A stretch of DNA of 27,307 nucleotides from Proteobacteria bacterium UBA1844 (GCA_002338615.1 DDIS01000044.1:1-27307); one strand, 5' to 3'; shown: positions 1-9,050, counted from the stretch's first letter. Notes: generated from the sequence alone by a model not told the origin. Translations and numbers: made by a program.

Positions 1-742
1 GGGCCGCCAGGGCGCTGTCCGCGCCCTCGACCAGGAGCACAGGAGCCCTTACGCGTCGCCAGCACGCCTCACTTTCCGCGCGCCGGTAAAGCACGGGGTT
101 TGGCAGCTTGTGCAGCGGGTCGGCCCTGAGGACAAGTTCGTGACCCTGCTGTTCTGCCCAGCAGCGAGCCACGAATTCCGCGCGTGCGGCGCTGGTGTGT
201 GGATTGCGCTTGCTGATCCTCTCTGCCAGTGAATGGTAGTCCGGGTAGGCCTGGAACGCGGCAACAGCGCGCCCGGCCAGCAGCCAGCGCCGATATCGAT
301 CCGGGGCTTCGGCAGGATCAGTATCGGCGAGTCCGAAACCCTCGAGATTGACGAATGCAGCAACCCTCTCGGGCATCGCCGCCGCATACAGGCCGACAAT
401 ATTGCCGCCCATGCTATGCCCGACCAACCGGACCGGCGCATCCACGCTGTAGATCTCGAGCAAAGCATCCAGGTCGGCCAGGTAGTCGGGAAACCAGTAG
501 GCGGCAACATCCGCAGCGCTGTCACCGAAACCGCGCAAGTCCGGCGCAACGACATGCCAGGCCGATTGCAATTGATCAACGACAAACTGGAACGTCCGAC
601 CGCAATCGCCCCAGCCATGCAGGTAGAACATGAGTGGTTTATCGCTGGCGCCCCATTCATGCACCGTAAACTCGACGCCTCGACAAGTGTGCCGCGTCTC
701 GCGCCGCGGCACGACGGGCTGGTAGATATCGGCAACCTGCAT
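1..742 (-). CDS. alpha/beta hydrolase, C-terminus cut by window edge
   Basis: An alpha/beta-fold hydrolase, reading leftward and running off the left edge, so about 247 residues are visible. The oxyanion-side motif HGWGD is at residues 42-46 and the nucleophile elbow GHSMGG at 108-113, making Ser110 the probable nucleophile. The typical APDLRGFGDS turn is at 66-75. Near the edge, VLLVEGADS looks like the strand carrying the acid residue; the catalytic His would lie outside the window. Two in-frame ATGs further upstream (763 and 787) are possible starts. I prefer 742, which has AGGA upstream, but its spacing of about 13 bases is long. The substrate cannot be told: the family includes esterases, epoxide hydrolases and haloalkane dehalogenases. 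The gene is divergent from the flavoprotein reductase, separated by about 260 bases with no recognisable promoter. Confidence 0.88.
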   Translation of the reverse strand, partial: MQVADIYQPVVPRRETRHTCRGVEFTVHEWGASDKPLMFYLHGWGDCGRTFQFVVDQLQSAWHVVAPDLRGFGDSAADVAAYWFPDYLADLDALLEIYSVDAPVRLVGHSMGGNIVGLYAAAMPERVAAFVNLEGFGLADTDPAEAPDRYRRWLLAGRAVAAFQAYPDYHSLAERISKRNPHTSAARAEFVARCWAEQQGHELVLRADPLHKLPNPVLYRRAESEACWRRVRAPVLLVEGADSALAA

Positions 743-1004
743 GTCTGTTACTAATTCCTGCATTCGAAACGAGTGGCCGACGGTCATCCGGCCTGGCCAG
801 GGACTGGTCGACTATGGTGGGTTTGCAGACTATATCAGGGTCGGCGCTCCGCTCCGTATCGCAGGATTCATTTGTCACACGGCGCTGCAGCGGCATGCGC
901 CGCAGCCGCATATTCGGCTCGAACTATGCCCCGGTTCATCGTGCGACATGGAATACGCCGCCAATGCAGGGTAGCCTTCCGCAGTCCTTTCACGAGCAGC
1001 CAAT

Positions 1005-2228
1005 GTGCCAAAACAGATAGTCATTGCAGGTGCCGGCCATGCCGCCGGACAGCTTGTCGCCACTTTGAAGCAACAGAAATACGATGGCAGGATTGTGCTG
1101 ATCGGTGATGAGTCCTACCTGCCCTATCAAAGGCCGCCGTTGTCGAAGAAGTTTCTTGCCGGCGAGATGCCTGCGGCACGGCTGTATGTCAAGCCCGAAT
1201 CTTTTTACGACGACCCGAACATAACGCTCAAGCTCGACACGCGGGTCGATGAAATCGATCGTGCCGCACACATGGTGAGTACCGACACAGGGGCCGCCAT
1301 ACACTACGACGTTTTGATTCTGGCCACGGGGTCGCGGGTTCGCAAATTGCCCGGCAGCGACAGTATGCCGCGCGGAGTGCATTACCTGCGCACGATCGAC
1401 GACGTGCATGCAATCCGCTCCGAGCTTGAAACGGCTGGCAGGATAGTCATCGTGGGTGCGGGTTACATCGGACTCGAGGTCGCCGCTGTCGCGCGCACGC
1501 TCGGACTTGAAGTCACCGTTATCGAAATGGCCGACCGTGTAATGAGCCGCGTTGTGTCACCGGAGATCTCCGAGTTCTATCAACGTCAACATCGCGCAAA
1601 GGGCGTTGTGCTCGAGCTCGCGACGGGCCTCGCCGGGTTTCGGAGTGATGCCACAACCGGGCGCGTAACAGGCGTGGCCACGACTGACTCGCGGAGCATT
1701 CCCGCAGACCTCGTCGTGGTGGGGGTTGGCATCGTGCCGAATACGGAGCTCGCGGCTGAAGCAGGGTTGCTGATCGACAATGGCATCGTCGTCGATGAAT
1801 TTTGTCGCAGCAGTGACCCGGATATTTTCGCTGTTGGCGATTGCAGCTCGCACCCGAATAGTATTTACGACCGGCGCGTCAGGCTCGAGTCAGTGCACAA
1901 TGCACTGGAGCAGGCCAAGACCGCGGCAATCAATGCCTGCGGTGGCCATCAGACCTACACTGATGTGCCCTGGTTCTGGTCCGATCAGTACGACCTGAAA
2001 CTGCAGATCGCCGGCCTGTCGCAGGATTATGACCACGTTGTCCTGCGTGGCAATCCCGACGGGCGGTCATTCTCTTGCATCTACCTGCGTGAGGGTGTCG
2101 TCATTGCGATCGACGCCATCAACGCGCCCCGGGACTTCACCCAGGCCAAGGCCCTGATCGCGGCTCGTGCGAAACCGGGCACGGCACGTCTTGCCGACGA
2201 GAAATTGCAGCTGAAAGAACTAATCTGA
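1005..2228 (+). CDS. FAD-dependent NAD(P)H:ferredoxin/rubredoxin-type reductase
   Basis: A 407-residue flavoprotein of the putidaredoxin/rhodocoxin/rubredoxin reductase family, which passes electrons from NAD(P)H through FAD to a small iron-sulfur protein. It has the N-terminal FAD Rossmann motif IAGAGHAAG (residues 7-15), the ATGS motif (107-110), a second Rossmann motif VGAGYIGLEVA (150-160) for the nicotinamide cofactor, and the second FAD motif DIFAVGDC (273-280). TVIE at 171-174 puts an acidic residue at the end of the second beta strand of the nucleotide domain, which usually means NADH rather than NADPH. The start is GTG: an in-frame TAG lies upstream and no in-frame ATG intervenes, and the ribosome site is weak. 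No ferredoxin, rubredoxin or P450 gene is adjacent, so the electron acceptor is unknown. Its 3' end overlaps the convergent downstream gene by 9 bases. Confidence 0.93.
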   Translation: MPKQIVIAGAGHAAGQLVATLKQQKYDGRIVLIGDESYLPYQRPPLSKKFLAGEMPAARLYVKPESFYDDPNITLKLDTRVDEIDRAAHMVSTDTGAAIHYDVLILATGSRVRKLPGSDSMPRGVHYLRTIDDVHAIRSELETAGRIVIVGAGYIGLEVAAVARTLGLEVTVIEMADRVMSRVVSPEISEFYQRQHRAKGVVLELATGLAGFRSDATTGRVTGVATTDSRSIPADLVVVGVGIVPNTELAAEAGLLIDNGIVVDEFCRSSDPDIFAVGDCSSHPNSIYDRRVRLESVHNALEQAKTAAINACGGHQTYTDVPWFWSDQYDLKLQIAGLSQDYDHVVLRGNPDGRSFSCIYLREGVVIAIDAINAPRDFTQAKALIAARAKPGTARLADEKLQLKELI

Positions 2229-2945
2229 CGAGGTGCGCAACTTAAGCGTGACATCCGCACTGAGTTCCGACGCCGGCACAGGCTGTTCAATAATTAATTG
2301 TCCATCCACGGCGACGGGGCCAGTCTCGGTTGAATAGGCGCGAGCTGTCAGGGTTTCGATGGCTTCTGCGTCATAATCCCGGAAGCGACCGCTGCCGCCA
2401 TGCACGTCCCCCGTGCCGAGCGCGCCGGGCCCACTACTCAAGGTGCCGTGCCAACTGCCCTTCCAGTTGTCAGCGGAACTCCAGTAAGCCGGGATGACAA
2501 CCTCCCGGAGGTAGTTCCAGTGATTTTCCGCCTGGGCGACCAGCAGCGTGCCCTGGTCCGGCAACACGACGTGCCAGACTGAATTTACCAGCGCTTCGCC
2601 CTGCAACAGCCGCGTTTCCTCGGATCGAGACGAAAATTTGATGCCGATGCCCGCCATCGAGCCTCGACCGTCCCGTAATGCGGTCACGAGCACGACCGTC
2701 TTCTGTAACGGCGCTTCCCAGAGCATGGCAATCTTGTCAGGATTCGTTGCGATAGGGGACTCACCATTGTTGGTGTACGCGATCGCGTCGTCGACAACCG
2801 CAGAATAGCTCAGGCTAAACTGTGGCCGCTCGCTCACTGACAGCGGTGATATGCCTTCCGGGGACATCGGGCTGTAAAGCAGAAAACCGACAACCATCAG
2901 AACGCCAGTGGCGATCCCAAGCAGCAACATGAACAGGTATTTCAT
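2220..2945 (-). CDS. hypothetical membrane-anchored protein (second of coupled pair)
   Basis: A 241-residue protein I do not recognise. Residues 2-24 form one hydrophobic segment with few charges before it, which fits a signal anchor or an uncleaved signal peptide, leaving about 215 residues in the periplasm. The rest is mixed and soluble-looking, with several Trp residues in the middle (HWNYLREV, SSADNWKGSW) and no Cys pair or known catalytic motif. Its ATG overlaps the stop of the upstream gene in an ATGA arrangement, so the two are probably co-translated. Both have the same layout of short N-terminal anchor plus soluble domain, which suggests they act together in the envelope. Its stop overlaps the tail of the convergent reductase gene. 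Confidence 0.75.
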   Translation of the reverse strand: MKYLFMLLLGIATGVLMVVGFLLYSPMSPEGISPLSVSERPQFSLSYSAVVDDAIAYTNNGESPIATNPDKIAMLWEAPLQKTVVLVTALRDGRGSMAGIGIKFSSRSEETRLLQGEALVNSVWHVVLPDQGTLLVAQAENHWNYLREVVIPAYWSSADNWKGSWHGTLSSGPGALGTGDVHGGSGRFRDYDAEAIETLTARAYSTETGPVAVDGQLIIEQPVPASELSADVTLKLRTSSD

Positions 2946-3544
2946 TCGCTGCCCCCGCCGTTGATTTCCCCGGTCGCGCTGGCCTTCGCAGTCGCCTCGT
3001 AGCTCGCAAGCAATTCGATTCTGCCCGCGTGCAGTTCATCGGATGATTTTTCCGCGGCGACCCAACGTTCCGACAGTGTACCGACGAGATCGCCGAATTC
3101 GCGTGTGCCGGCACGCATATTACCGGTGCGCCGGTTGTCCACTACGTTCGGGGCCAGCGTCACGTACATCGAACCGCGGGCGGGAAAGTGCAGTACCCAC
3201 TCGATAACATTTCCGAGTTTGGCGTTCTGCACGGTTACACGACTTGCGACACCGATCACGGCGTCCTGACTGTTCCGCAACTTGAAAACTTCGCTACGCG
3301 TCCCGTCGAGCAGCGCATCCTCTGGCCACTGCATGCCCTGAGGATATGCATTTTTTTGCCCACTGGCACCGAGCAGTATCCGGTCGGCAGGAATGTTGAC
3401 GTGGAAGGACTCGGCATTGCCCCCGTTCGGCATGACAGAAATCAGCGAATTCTCACGGGCAATGTTTACCGCGGGCAGGAAATGCAGCGCGGCCACGGCC
3501 CCCGCGATGCCCAGTACGATTCCGCCGATGAAGGTTTTTATCAC
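2942..3544 (-). CDS. hypothetical membrane-anchored protein (first of coupled pair)
   Basis: A 200-residue protein with one N-terminal hydrophobic segment (about residues 4-24, rich in Gly, Ala, Ile and Leu) and a soluble C-terminal domain predicted to lie outside the cytoplasm. I see no known domain. The segment around residues 110-135 (VIEWVLHFPARGSMYVTL) looks like beta strands. The C-terminal third is Ala/Glu-rich and helical. The gene overlaps the next one by 4 bases, so the two form a translationally coupled unit. It lies downstream of gshA on the same strand, but a 235-base gap makes one transcript with gshA unlikely. Confidence 0.75.
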   Translation of the reverse strand: MIKTFIGGIVLGIAGAVAALHFLPAVNIARENSLISVMPNGGNAESFHVNIPADRILLGASGQKNAYPQGMQWPEDALLDGTRSEVFKLRNSQDAVIGVASRVTVQNAKLGNVIEWVLHFPARGSMYVTLAPNVVDNRRTGNMRAGTREFGDLVGTLSERWVAAEKSSDELHAGRIELLASYEATAKASATGEINGGGSE

Positions 3545-3737
3545 GCCTTATTCTCTGCACCACGCCGCAAGTTACGGCGCACAATCACGGAGTTTAGTTA
3601 AATTGCGGGTAGCGTTACACCGTAGCGTGTCAATTTGTGACAGAACGCACACGCCGGCACTCTGTCAGACCGCCGCAATCGTAGTCCGACCAGCCGGAAA
3701 TCGGGTCCAGGCAGGGGAATGGCTGCGGAAGATAACG

Positions 3738-3755
3738 GTGCCGTGATGACGGCAC
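3738..3755 (-). terminator. small perfect hairpin downstream of gshA
   Basis: GTGCCGT and ACGGCAC form a perfect 7-base stem around the loop GATG, starting about 25 bases beyond the gshA stop. No run of T follows on the minus strand, so it is at best a weak or factor-assisted terminator, or a transcript-stabilising stem. Confidence 0.3.
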
Positions 3756-3779
3756 GGCCCAAGACAAGCCAGGTGTTTA

Positions 3780-5360
3780 TCAGTCTGATGCAAAGTACCG
3801 GCGCAGATACTCGTCAAATCCGAAGGTATCCGCGGCTTCAACTTGTCGCTGCTTTTCGAGTGACATTTTCGCTTCGCTTTCGAACAGTTCCAGGCGCGCG
3901 CGATCCAGCTCGGTGATAGACCGGAAATAGTCGCGATGACTGAGCGCCATCGACATTGCAAATTCAAAAAAGCTGCTGTTCGCGGTTTCTAACTCAGCCA
4001 GTATGCGCGCCGACGGTGTGGCGTCGGGTTCATTGACCAGCGCACGCATTTCCGTGAGTGCCGCAACGTGGGCGTCGCCGCACTCAGCTTTGTCAAGCAA
4101 TTCAGCAACCGCATCGACCCTGTCCAGAATTGCGTGCGCCCAGTCAACAAGCGAGATCTCCTCACCGTTTTGCAACAGTTTAAGATTCGGATCCCGGCCG
4201 CGCCGGGCGGTCAGTGCATGATTGAGTTTGCTTTCGTCAAGCCCCGCATCATCGAGCGGCCCGCTTTCCTCAAGCACGCAATAGACCAGGAACGCCTCGA
4301 TAAAACGCATCGTGTTCTGATTAACGCCGCAAGGGTCAAAAATATTGATGTCGAGTGAACGGATCTCGACATATTCCACACCGCCCCGGCGTAATGCCGC
4401 GGTCGGCCGCTCACCGGTATTGGCCACACGTTTCGGTCGTACAGAACTGTAATACTCGTTCTCGATTTGCAGTTGGTTGGCGCTTAACTGCCGGTATTCT
4501 CCGTCAACCTTGACGCCAATCTTCTGATAAGCCGGCTCGGGTGTATGAATCGCCGCCGTCAGGTCACGTACATACTCGTCCAGGTTGTTAAGGCTGATAT
4601 TGATTCGTGCCTGGGTCTGATTGCTGTAGCCGAGATCGCTCATTCTTAGCGACGTGCCAAAAGGTTCGTACCAGGTATTGCCATCTCTTAGCGGCATGTT
4701 CAGTTCCCTGTCACCGCTGAATGTTTTGCACAGCGCCGGAGACGCGCCAAACAGGTACAGCAGAATCCAGCCAAAGCGGCGAAAATTGCGCACCAGACCC
4801 ATGTAACGATCCGATCGGAACACCTCTTCAGTGCGCGAATCGCCAAGCAATTCACGATAGAAAAGCCAAAACCCGGCGGGTAGCGAATAGTTGAAATGGA
4901 CGCCCGCGATCGTCTGCATGTGTCGCCCGTAGCGATAGCCGAGTCCACGTCGATACACGGTTTTCATTTGGCCCACATTCGATGTGCCATAGAGCCCGAG
5001 CGGAATGTCGTCGTCGGCGGGAATTCGGCACGGCATACTGGCGGGCCACAACAACTCGTCGTCAAGCTTGCTGTAAGTGAATTGATGAATATCGCAGAGT
5101 GTGCGCAGTGACTCCCATGTGTGCGCAAACGCTGGTGTAACAAATTCAAGCAGGGCCTCGGAGAAGTCCGTCGTGATGTAGTTATTTGTCAGCGCGGAGC
5201 CTAGCGCCAGCGGGTGCTCGCGAGCCGATAGCCATCCGCTGCTATCCACCCTCAGGCACTCTTTCTCGATTCCCTTGCGACCGCCTGCCAGCACACTCGC
5301 CAGTAGGGACTGGTCCGCACCGGCTATGGCCGCTACTCGACGGTTATATGAGTTATTCAC
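3780..5360 (-). CDS. gshA: glutamate-cysteine ligase (gamma-glutamylcysteine synthetase)
   Basis: Makes gamma-glutamylcysteine from glutamate, cysteine and ATP, the first and committed step of glutathione synthesis in the cytoplasm. The 526-residue length fits the proteobacterial GshA family (E. coli about 518). Conserved blocks are in the expected order: GIEKECLRVD (30-39), TTDFSEALLEFVTP (63-76), ELLWPASMPC (102-111), YGTSNVGQMKTVYRRGL (124-140) and RYGRHMQTIAGVHFNYSLP (143-161). The metal- and ATP-binding acidic residues of the N-terminal blocks are kept. gshB is not in this window. The gene is divergent from the DUF2845 gene with 61 bases between the two starts, so both promoters must share that gap. 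Confidence 0.96.
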   Translation of the reverse strand: MNNSYNRRVAAIAGADQSLLASVLAGGRKGIEKECLRVDSSGWLSAREHPLALGSALTNNYITTDFSEALLEFVTPAFAHTWESLRTLCDIHQFTYSKLDDELLWPASMPCRIPADDDIPLGLYGTSNVGQMKTVYRRGLGYRYGRHMQTIAGVHFNYSLPAGFWLFYRELLGDSRTEEVFRSDRYMGLVRNFRRFGWILLYLFGASPALCKTFSGDRELNMPLRDGNTWYEPFGTSLRMSDLGYSNQTQARINISLNNLDEYVRDLTAAIHTPEPAYQKIGVKVDGEYRQLSANQLQIENEYYSSVRPKRVANTGERPTAALRRGGVEYVEIRSLDINIFDPCGVNQNTMRFIEAFLVYCVLEESGPLDDAGLDESKLNHALTARRGRDPNLKLLQNGEEISLVDWAHAILDRVDAVAELLDKAECGDAHVAALTEMRALVNEPDATPSARILAELETANSSFFEFAMSMALSHRDYFRSITELDRARLELFESEAKMSLEKQRQVEAADTFGFDEYLRRYFASD

Positions 5361-5421
5361 GCAGCAGTTTTACCATAAGATGCGCAAAACCGCGCCACGT
5401 CTGCCATAGCATTAATCTACA

Positions 5422-5820
5422 ATGAGTCGCATGAGACCTGGAAAGTACCAGAAAGTACCTGCAACCGTCCTGTTAGTCGGTGCGTTGCTGCTGGCCGACT
5501 CGGCTCAGGCCTTTCGATGCAAAAGCAAACTGGTCACCGACGGTATGCACGAGCAGCAAGTGATTGCGATCTGCGGCAAGCCTACAACACGTCGCAACAT
5601 TGGTGTTGCACAACGCAGCTACGAGTACGGCTGGATCCGGTCCGGATGGGGTGCTACAGGACTGCACCGCTTGCGTGGTCCTGCTTACCTGAGTGAGGAA
5701 GTCGTAGTCACGGAATTCACCTACAACTTCGGTCCGCGAAAGTTGATGAGAAGGCTGGTATTCGAAGGTGGAACCCTTGTATCGATCGAAACCATAGGCT
5801 ATGGCTACAATGAAAAGTAG
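5422..5820 (+). CDS. DUF2845 family secreted protein
   Basis: A 132-residue protein of the DUF2845 family. It has a Sec signal peptide (basic N-terminus, hydrophobic stretch at about residues 13-25, likely cleavage after AQA at 30), so the mature protein starts at FRC and is periplasmic. The mature N-terminus carries the family pattern of FRC-SKLV, a 'G..E..VIA.CG.P' segment, then tyrosine-rich strands ending in IETIGYGY. Two Cys, shortly after the cleavage site and in ICGKP, could form a disulfide. No biochemical role is established for the family that I know of. A second ATG at 5431 is an alternative start. The bactofilin gene follows after about 95 bases. Confidence 0.8.
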   Translation: MSRMRPGKYQKVPATVLLVGALLLADSAQAFRCKSKLVTDGMHEQQVIAICGKPTTRRNIGVAQRSYEYGWIRSGWGATGLHRLRGPAYLSEEVVVTEFTYNFGPRKLMRRLVFEGGTLVSIETIGYGYNEK

Positions 5821-5915
5821 CCTGACTGGTCGTCTGCGCTGGCACTGACAATGGCGCCCAACAGCAGGTACTATGCGCGCTGCAGCGCAAATCCCTGCCA
5901 GGAGACAGAGTTATT

Positions 5916-6314
5916 ATGAACGAATCCCGATCGAGACGATTGCGTGATAAATCCGGCGGTCCTGCGACGCTGGTCAGCGAAGGTTGCAGGATAATCGGGC
6001 AGATCAGCGGCGACGGCGATTTCCACCTGTCCGGTGAAGTAGAGGGCGACTGCGATCTGGAAGGAACCGTTACACTTGCAAAGAATGGCTATTGGCGCGG
6101 TATTATCCGGGCTGGCAACATCATTATTGCAGGCAGGGTCGACGGCGATATCATTGGCCACGGACGCATCGAAATTACCAACACGGCACGTATCAACGGG
6201 ACTGTATCCGGCGAAGCCATTGCGGTTGCGGAAGGTGCGGTGGTTGAGGGCGTCATGAAAACTACCGGACCGGCCAAGCCATTGGAATTTGTCGAAAAGC
6301 GTTCGGATACTTGA
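5916..6314 (+). CDS. bactofilin (polymer-forming cytoskeletal protein)
   Basis: A bactofilin of 132 residues. These proteins polymerise without nucleotide into filaments and scaffold cell-shape or polar complexes at the inner membrane. The core (about residues 22-115) is the usual right-handed beta helix, seen as short repeating strands with Gly and hydrophobic residues at regular spacing: GQISGDGDFHLSGEVEGDCD, then AGRVDGDIIGHGRIEI, then INGTVSGEAIAVAEGAVVEG. Short disordered tails flank it, as is normal. The ribosome site AGGAG lies about 11 bases before the ATG. No peptidase of the LmdC/M23 type that often accompanies bactofilins is adjacent. Confidence 0.92.
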   Translation: MNESRSRRLRDKSGGPATLVSEGCRIIGQISGDGDFHLSGEVEGDCDLEGTVTLAKNGYWRGIIRAGNIIIAGRVDGDIIGHGRIEITNTARINGTVSGEAIAVAEGAVVEGVMKTTGPAKPLEFVEKRSDT

Positions 6315-6488
6315 GTCTGCCGAACCGTTCAACGCATGGCCATGGACTGAATTCCGCAACTGGCGTCAGGTCCGATGTTACACTGCTTGCACGGATCAGG
6401 CGCTTTTCGAGGCCGGAACGAGCCGCAAAAATAATTACAATAAACTTGCGGGATCAGCTCCTCTACGGCCCGACAGGACTCGGCAATT

Positions 6489-8939
6489 ATGACCGGTAGC
6501 AAGGTACCCAGATACCTGTTTCTTGGCAGCATGCTTGGCGTCGCCGTGGCTGTTATCCTGTTCGCGATGTTTTACGCCCAGTATCGGTGGCTCGCGACCG
6601 GCGTAATTACCGATAGCACGGCTGATCACCTCATCTTCCTGCAGAACCGGTTCGCACAGCAGGCTCGCGACCAGACTCAATCGCTCGCGGACGAGCTGGC
6701 CGCAACATTTGACGCCAGCGACGTGAGCAGCGTGGATGTATTACTCGCACGCAAGCTTGCAGGCGGCGAAAATCTTGCCGGCGTCCGGTTTACCAGCAGC
6801 GAAGGTCTCAACCTGCAAAAGGGCGAGCTTGCCGACGGCGTCGATTTGGCGGATGAGGACTGGCAAGCAAATCTGTATATCACCACGACACAGGTTCAGT
6901 CCGGTGGTGAAGTTGTCGGCGAATTAACCGTTGCCTTCAACCTGGACAGGTTGCATGCGGAATCAGCCAACTTTGCTCTTGAATTGCAACAGAGCGAACT
7001 GGAACGACGACGAATCAGCTACGTATGGATTGGCCTTGGCACGCTGGCGACCCTGCTCGTTTGCGCCCTGATTGTTGCCGTGATTGTTCGTGACCAGACG
7101 CTCCGGATCCGGGCCCTTAAACGTCAGGCGGAGAAGTTGCGCGACGCCGACTTTGGTGAACCGTTGCCGGTTCCTCGCGACGACGAACTGGGCGAGCTTG
7201 CTGCAGTTTTCAATGCACTGCAGGACGAACTTAAAACGACGACAATAAGCCGCGACTATGTGGACAGTGTGCTGTCGGGCATGAACGATGCAATTATCAT
7301 CACGACAAGTGATGGCACGATCAAGCGCATCAACAAGGCAACCACTCATTTGCTCGGTTACAAGGAGCAAGACCTGATCGGTGCATCTATCGATTTCGTA
7401 GTTGACTCCAGGAAAAGTGGCACGCTTGTCAACGACTCGAGCGCAGGGCTGCCTCGCGAGACTTTTTTCGAAAGTAACTCAGGCGAGTCCATTCCCGTTT
7501 CCTATACCTGCTCTGTACTGGACAGCACGGATTCAATATCCGGCGATCGAATCTATGCGGCTCAGAATACTACCGAGCGGCGGCGGGCCGAACAGCGCAT
7601 ACGCTATCTTGCTCGCATTGACGCATTGACGAAGATTCCCAACCGCATGCAGTTTCAGCATTTGCTGCAACGTGGCATAGCACGCGCGCGACGCAGTGAC
7701 CGGTCGCTGGGGCTGATCTATATTGACATCGATCAATTCAAGGAAATCAATGACACTTTCGGTCACCTGGCTGGCGATACAACCCTCGAAACAGTCGCCG
7801 AACGGCTCAGCTCTGTGTTGCCATCGCGTTCTGTCATTGGCCGGCTTGCCGGCGACGAGTTTGCCGTTATCATTGACGGCGCTCGCCCGGATACGGCCGG
7901 CCTTAGTGACACGGACGAACTTGCGCAGGATTTGCTTGCCAAACTTGCGAATCCTTTTTTCGTACAGGGCCACGAAGTCTTCATGACGGCCAGCATGGGC
8001 ATCGCATTTTATCCTCAGGATGCGCCCAATGTGATCGACCTCATTCGCAATGCCGATGCGGCCATGTACCACGCAAAGAAATCGGGCGGCAATATTCACA
8101 CCTACTATAAGCCGCAAATGAACGAGGCTTCGGTTGAGCGCCTGATGACCAAGAGTAAGCTGAAACGTGCGTTCGAGCGAGACGAGTTGCTCGTACACTA
8201 TCAGCCGAAATATAACCTCGCCACGGGTGAAGTATACGGAGCCGAGGCGCTGGTGCGCTGGGAGCTCCCTGAACGTGGGTTAATCCTTCCTTCGGATTTC
8301 ATCCCGATTGCGGAAGAGACCAACCTGATAATCGAGATTGGTGAATGGGTACTTGACAAGGTCTGTGAAGACTTTCGATTGTGGCAACGATCGGTGTCGT
8401 CCCCGGGGCGCGTATCGGTAAATCTGTCGCTCAAACAACTGAAACAGCGAAATTTCAGTCAGCGTATCAGCGCGATAATGCGCAGCTATGAAGTATCTCC
8501 GACGTCGCTGGAATTAGAGATAACTGAAACGACACTGATGGAAAACCCGGAACGAACGATCAAGTTGCTGGACCAGCTCTACGCACTTGGATTGCATCTC
8601 GCAATCGATGACTTCGGCACCGGTTATTCATCACTCAGCGCCTTGCAACAATTTCCTATCAGCACGCTGAAAATCGACCAGTCCTTCGTCCGGCATTGCG
8701 CAACGAATGCAGACGACGCAACTCTGGTTGGCACGATTGTTCAGTTGGGTCGAAACATGCACATGGACGTCGTCGCGGAAGGCGTCGAGGAAACAGAGCA
8801 ACTGGCCTTTTTGCAGTCCATCGATTGCACTTACGCGCAGGGACTTTTATTCGGAGATCCAATGAGTTCCGACAACTATCTGGAGTTGCTGCTAGCGCAG
8901 GTAGAAGGTACCGATACGCACCGGGCACTGTTTGCCTGA
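6489..8939 (+). CDS. membrane PAS-GGDEF-EAL cyclic-di-GMP signalling protein
   Basis: An 816-residue inner-membrane sensor that probably makes and/or breaks cyclic-di-GMP. Layout: transmembrane helix at about 10-30; periplasmic domain of about 145 residues; second helix at about 176-199; HAMP-like helical linker to about 250; PAS domain at about 255-370 (NDAIIITTSDGTIKRIN); GGDEF at about 375-545; EAL at about 555-805. The GGDEF signature is AGDEF near residue 453, a variant known to be compatible with cyclase activity. The EAL domain keeps EALVRW (about 585), the ITETT glutamate, DDFGTGYSS and VVAEGVEE, so phosphodiesterase activity is likely. A ribosome site (AGGA, 10 bases upstream) supports the start. 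The periplasmic ligand is unknown. The stop codon lies inside the first unit of a short tandem repeat. Confidence 0.95.
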   Translation: MTGSKVPRYLFLGSMLGVAVAVILFAMFYAQYRWLATGVITDSTADHLIFLQNRFAQQARDQTQSLADELAATFDASDVSSVDVLLARKLAGGENLAGVRFTSSEGLNLQKGELADGVDLADEDWQANLYITTTQVQSGGEVVGELTVAFNLDRLHAESANFALELQQSELERRRISYVWIGLGTLATLLVCALIVAVIVRDQTLRIRALKRQAEKLRDADFGEPLPVPRDDELGELAAVFNALQDELKTTTISRDYVDSVLSGMNDAIIITTSDGTIKRINKATTHLLGYKEQDLIGASIDFVVDSRKSGTLVNDSSAGLPRETFFESNSGESIPVSYTCSVLDSTDSISGDRIYAAQNTTERRRAEQRIRYLARIDALTKIPNRMQFQHLLQRGIARARRSDRSLGLIYIDIDQFKEINDTFGHLAGDTTLETVAERLSSVLPSRSVIGRLAGDEFAVIIDGARPDTAGLSDTDELAQDLLAKLANPFFVQGHEVFMTASMGIAFYPQDAPNVIDLIRNADAAMYHAKKSGGNIHTYYKPQMNEASVERLMTKSKLKRAFERDELLVHYQPKYNLATGEVYGAEALVRWELPERGLILPSDFIPIAEETNLIIEIGEWVLDKVCEDFRLWQRSVSSPGRVSVNLSLKQLKQRNFSQRISAIMRSYEVSPTSLELEITETTLMENPERTIKLLDQLYALGLHLAIDDFGTGYSSLSALQQFPISTLKIDQSFVRHCATNADDATLVGTIVQLGRNMHMDVVAEGVEETEQLAFLQSIDCTYAQGLLFGDPMSSDNYLELLLAQVEGTDTHRALFA

Positions 8940-8987
8940 ATGCCCCTGAACACCCCTGAACGCTTCCTGAACGCTTCCTGAACGCCC
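8935..8987 (+). repeat. tandem repeat of five 10-11 bp CCTGAAC units
   Basis: Five head-to-tail units begin at 8935, 8945, 8955, 8966 and 8977: CCTGAATGCC, CCTGAACACC, CCTGAACGCTT (twice) and CCTGAACGCCC. The first unit contains the stop codon of the GGDEF/EAL gene. The period is close to one DNA helical turn. It may be simple slippage or a phased protein-binding array. Confidence 0.8.
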
Positions 8988-9050
8988 GGCATCAATTGAG
9001 TCTTCACTCGGTAGCGCATCGTGCTTAGAATAGGCAATCCACATTAACCC

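Noticed and set aside
49..735. Long minus-strand reading frame of 228 residues
   Set aside because: It lies over the alpha/beta hydrolase in another frame; the hydrolase frame has clear motifs, while this one is Arg/Ser/Pro-rich with no domain.
743..1004. Short overlapping reading frames between the hydrolase and the reductase
   Set aside because: They have no ribosome sites, motifs or plausible composition; I treat the stretch as a divergent control region without a definite promoter.
7533..8198. 221-residue minus-strand reading frame
   Set aside because: It is opposite the GGDEF domain, whose coding is unambiguous.
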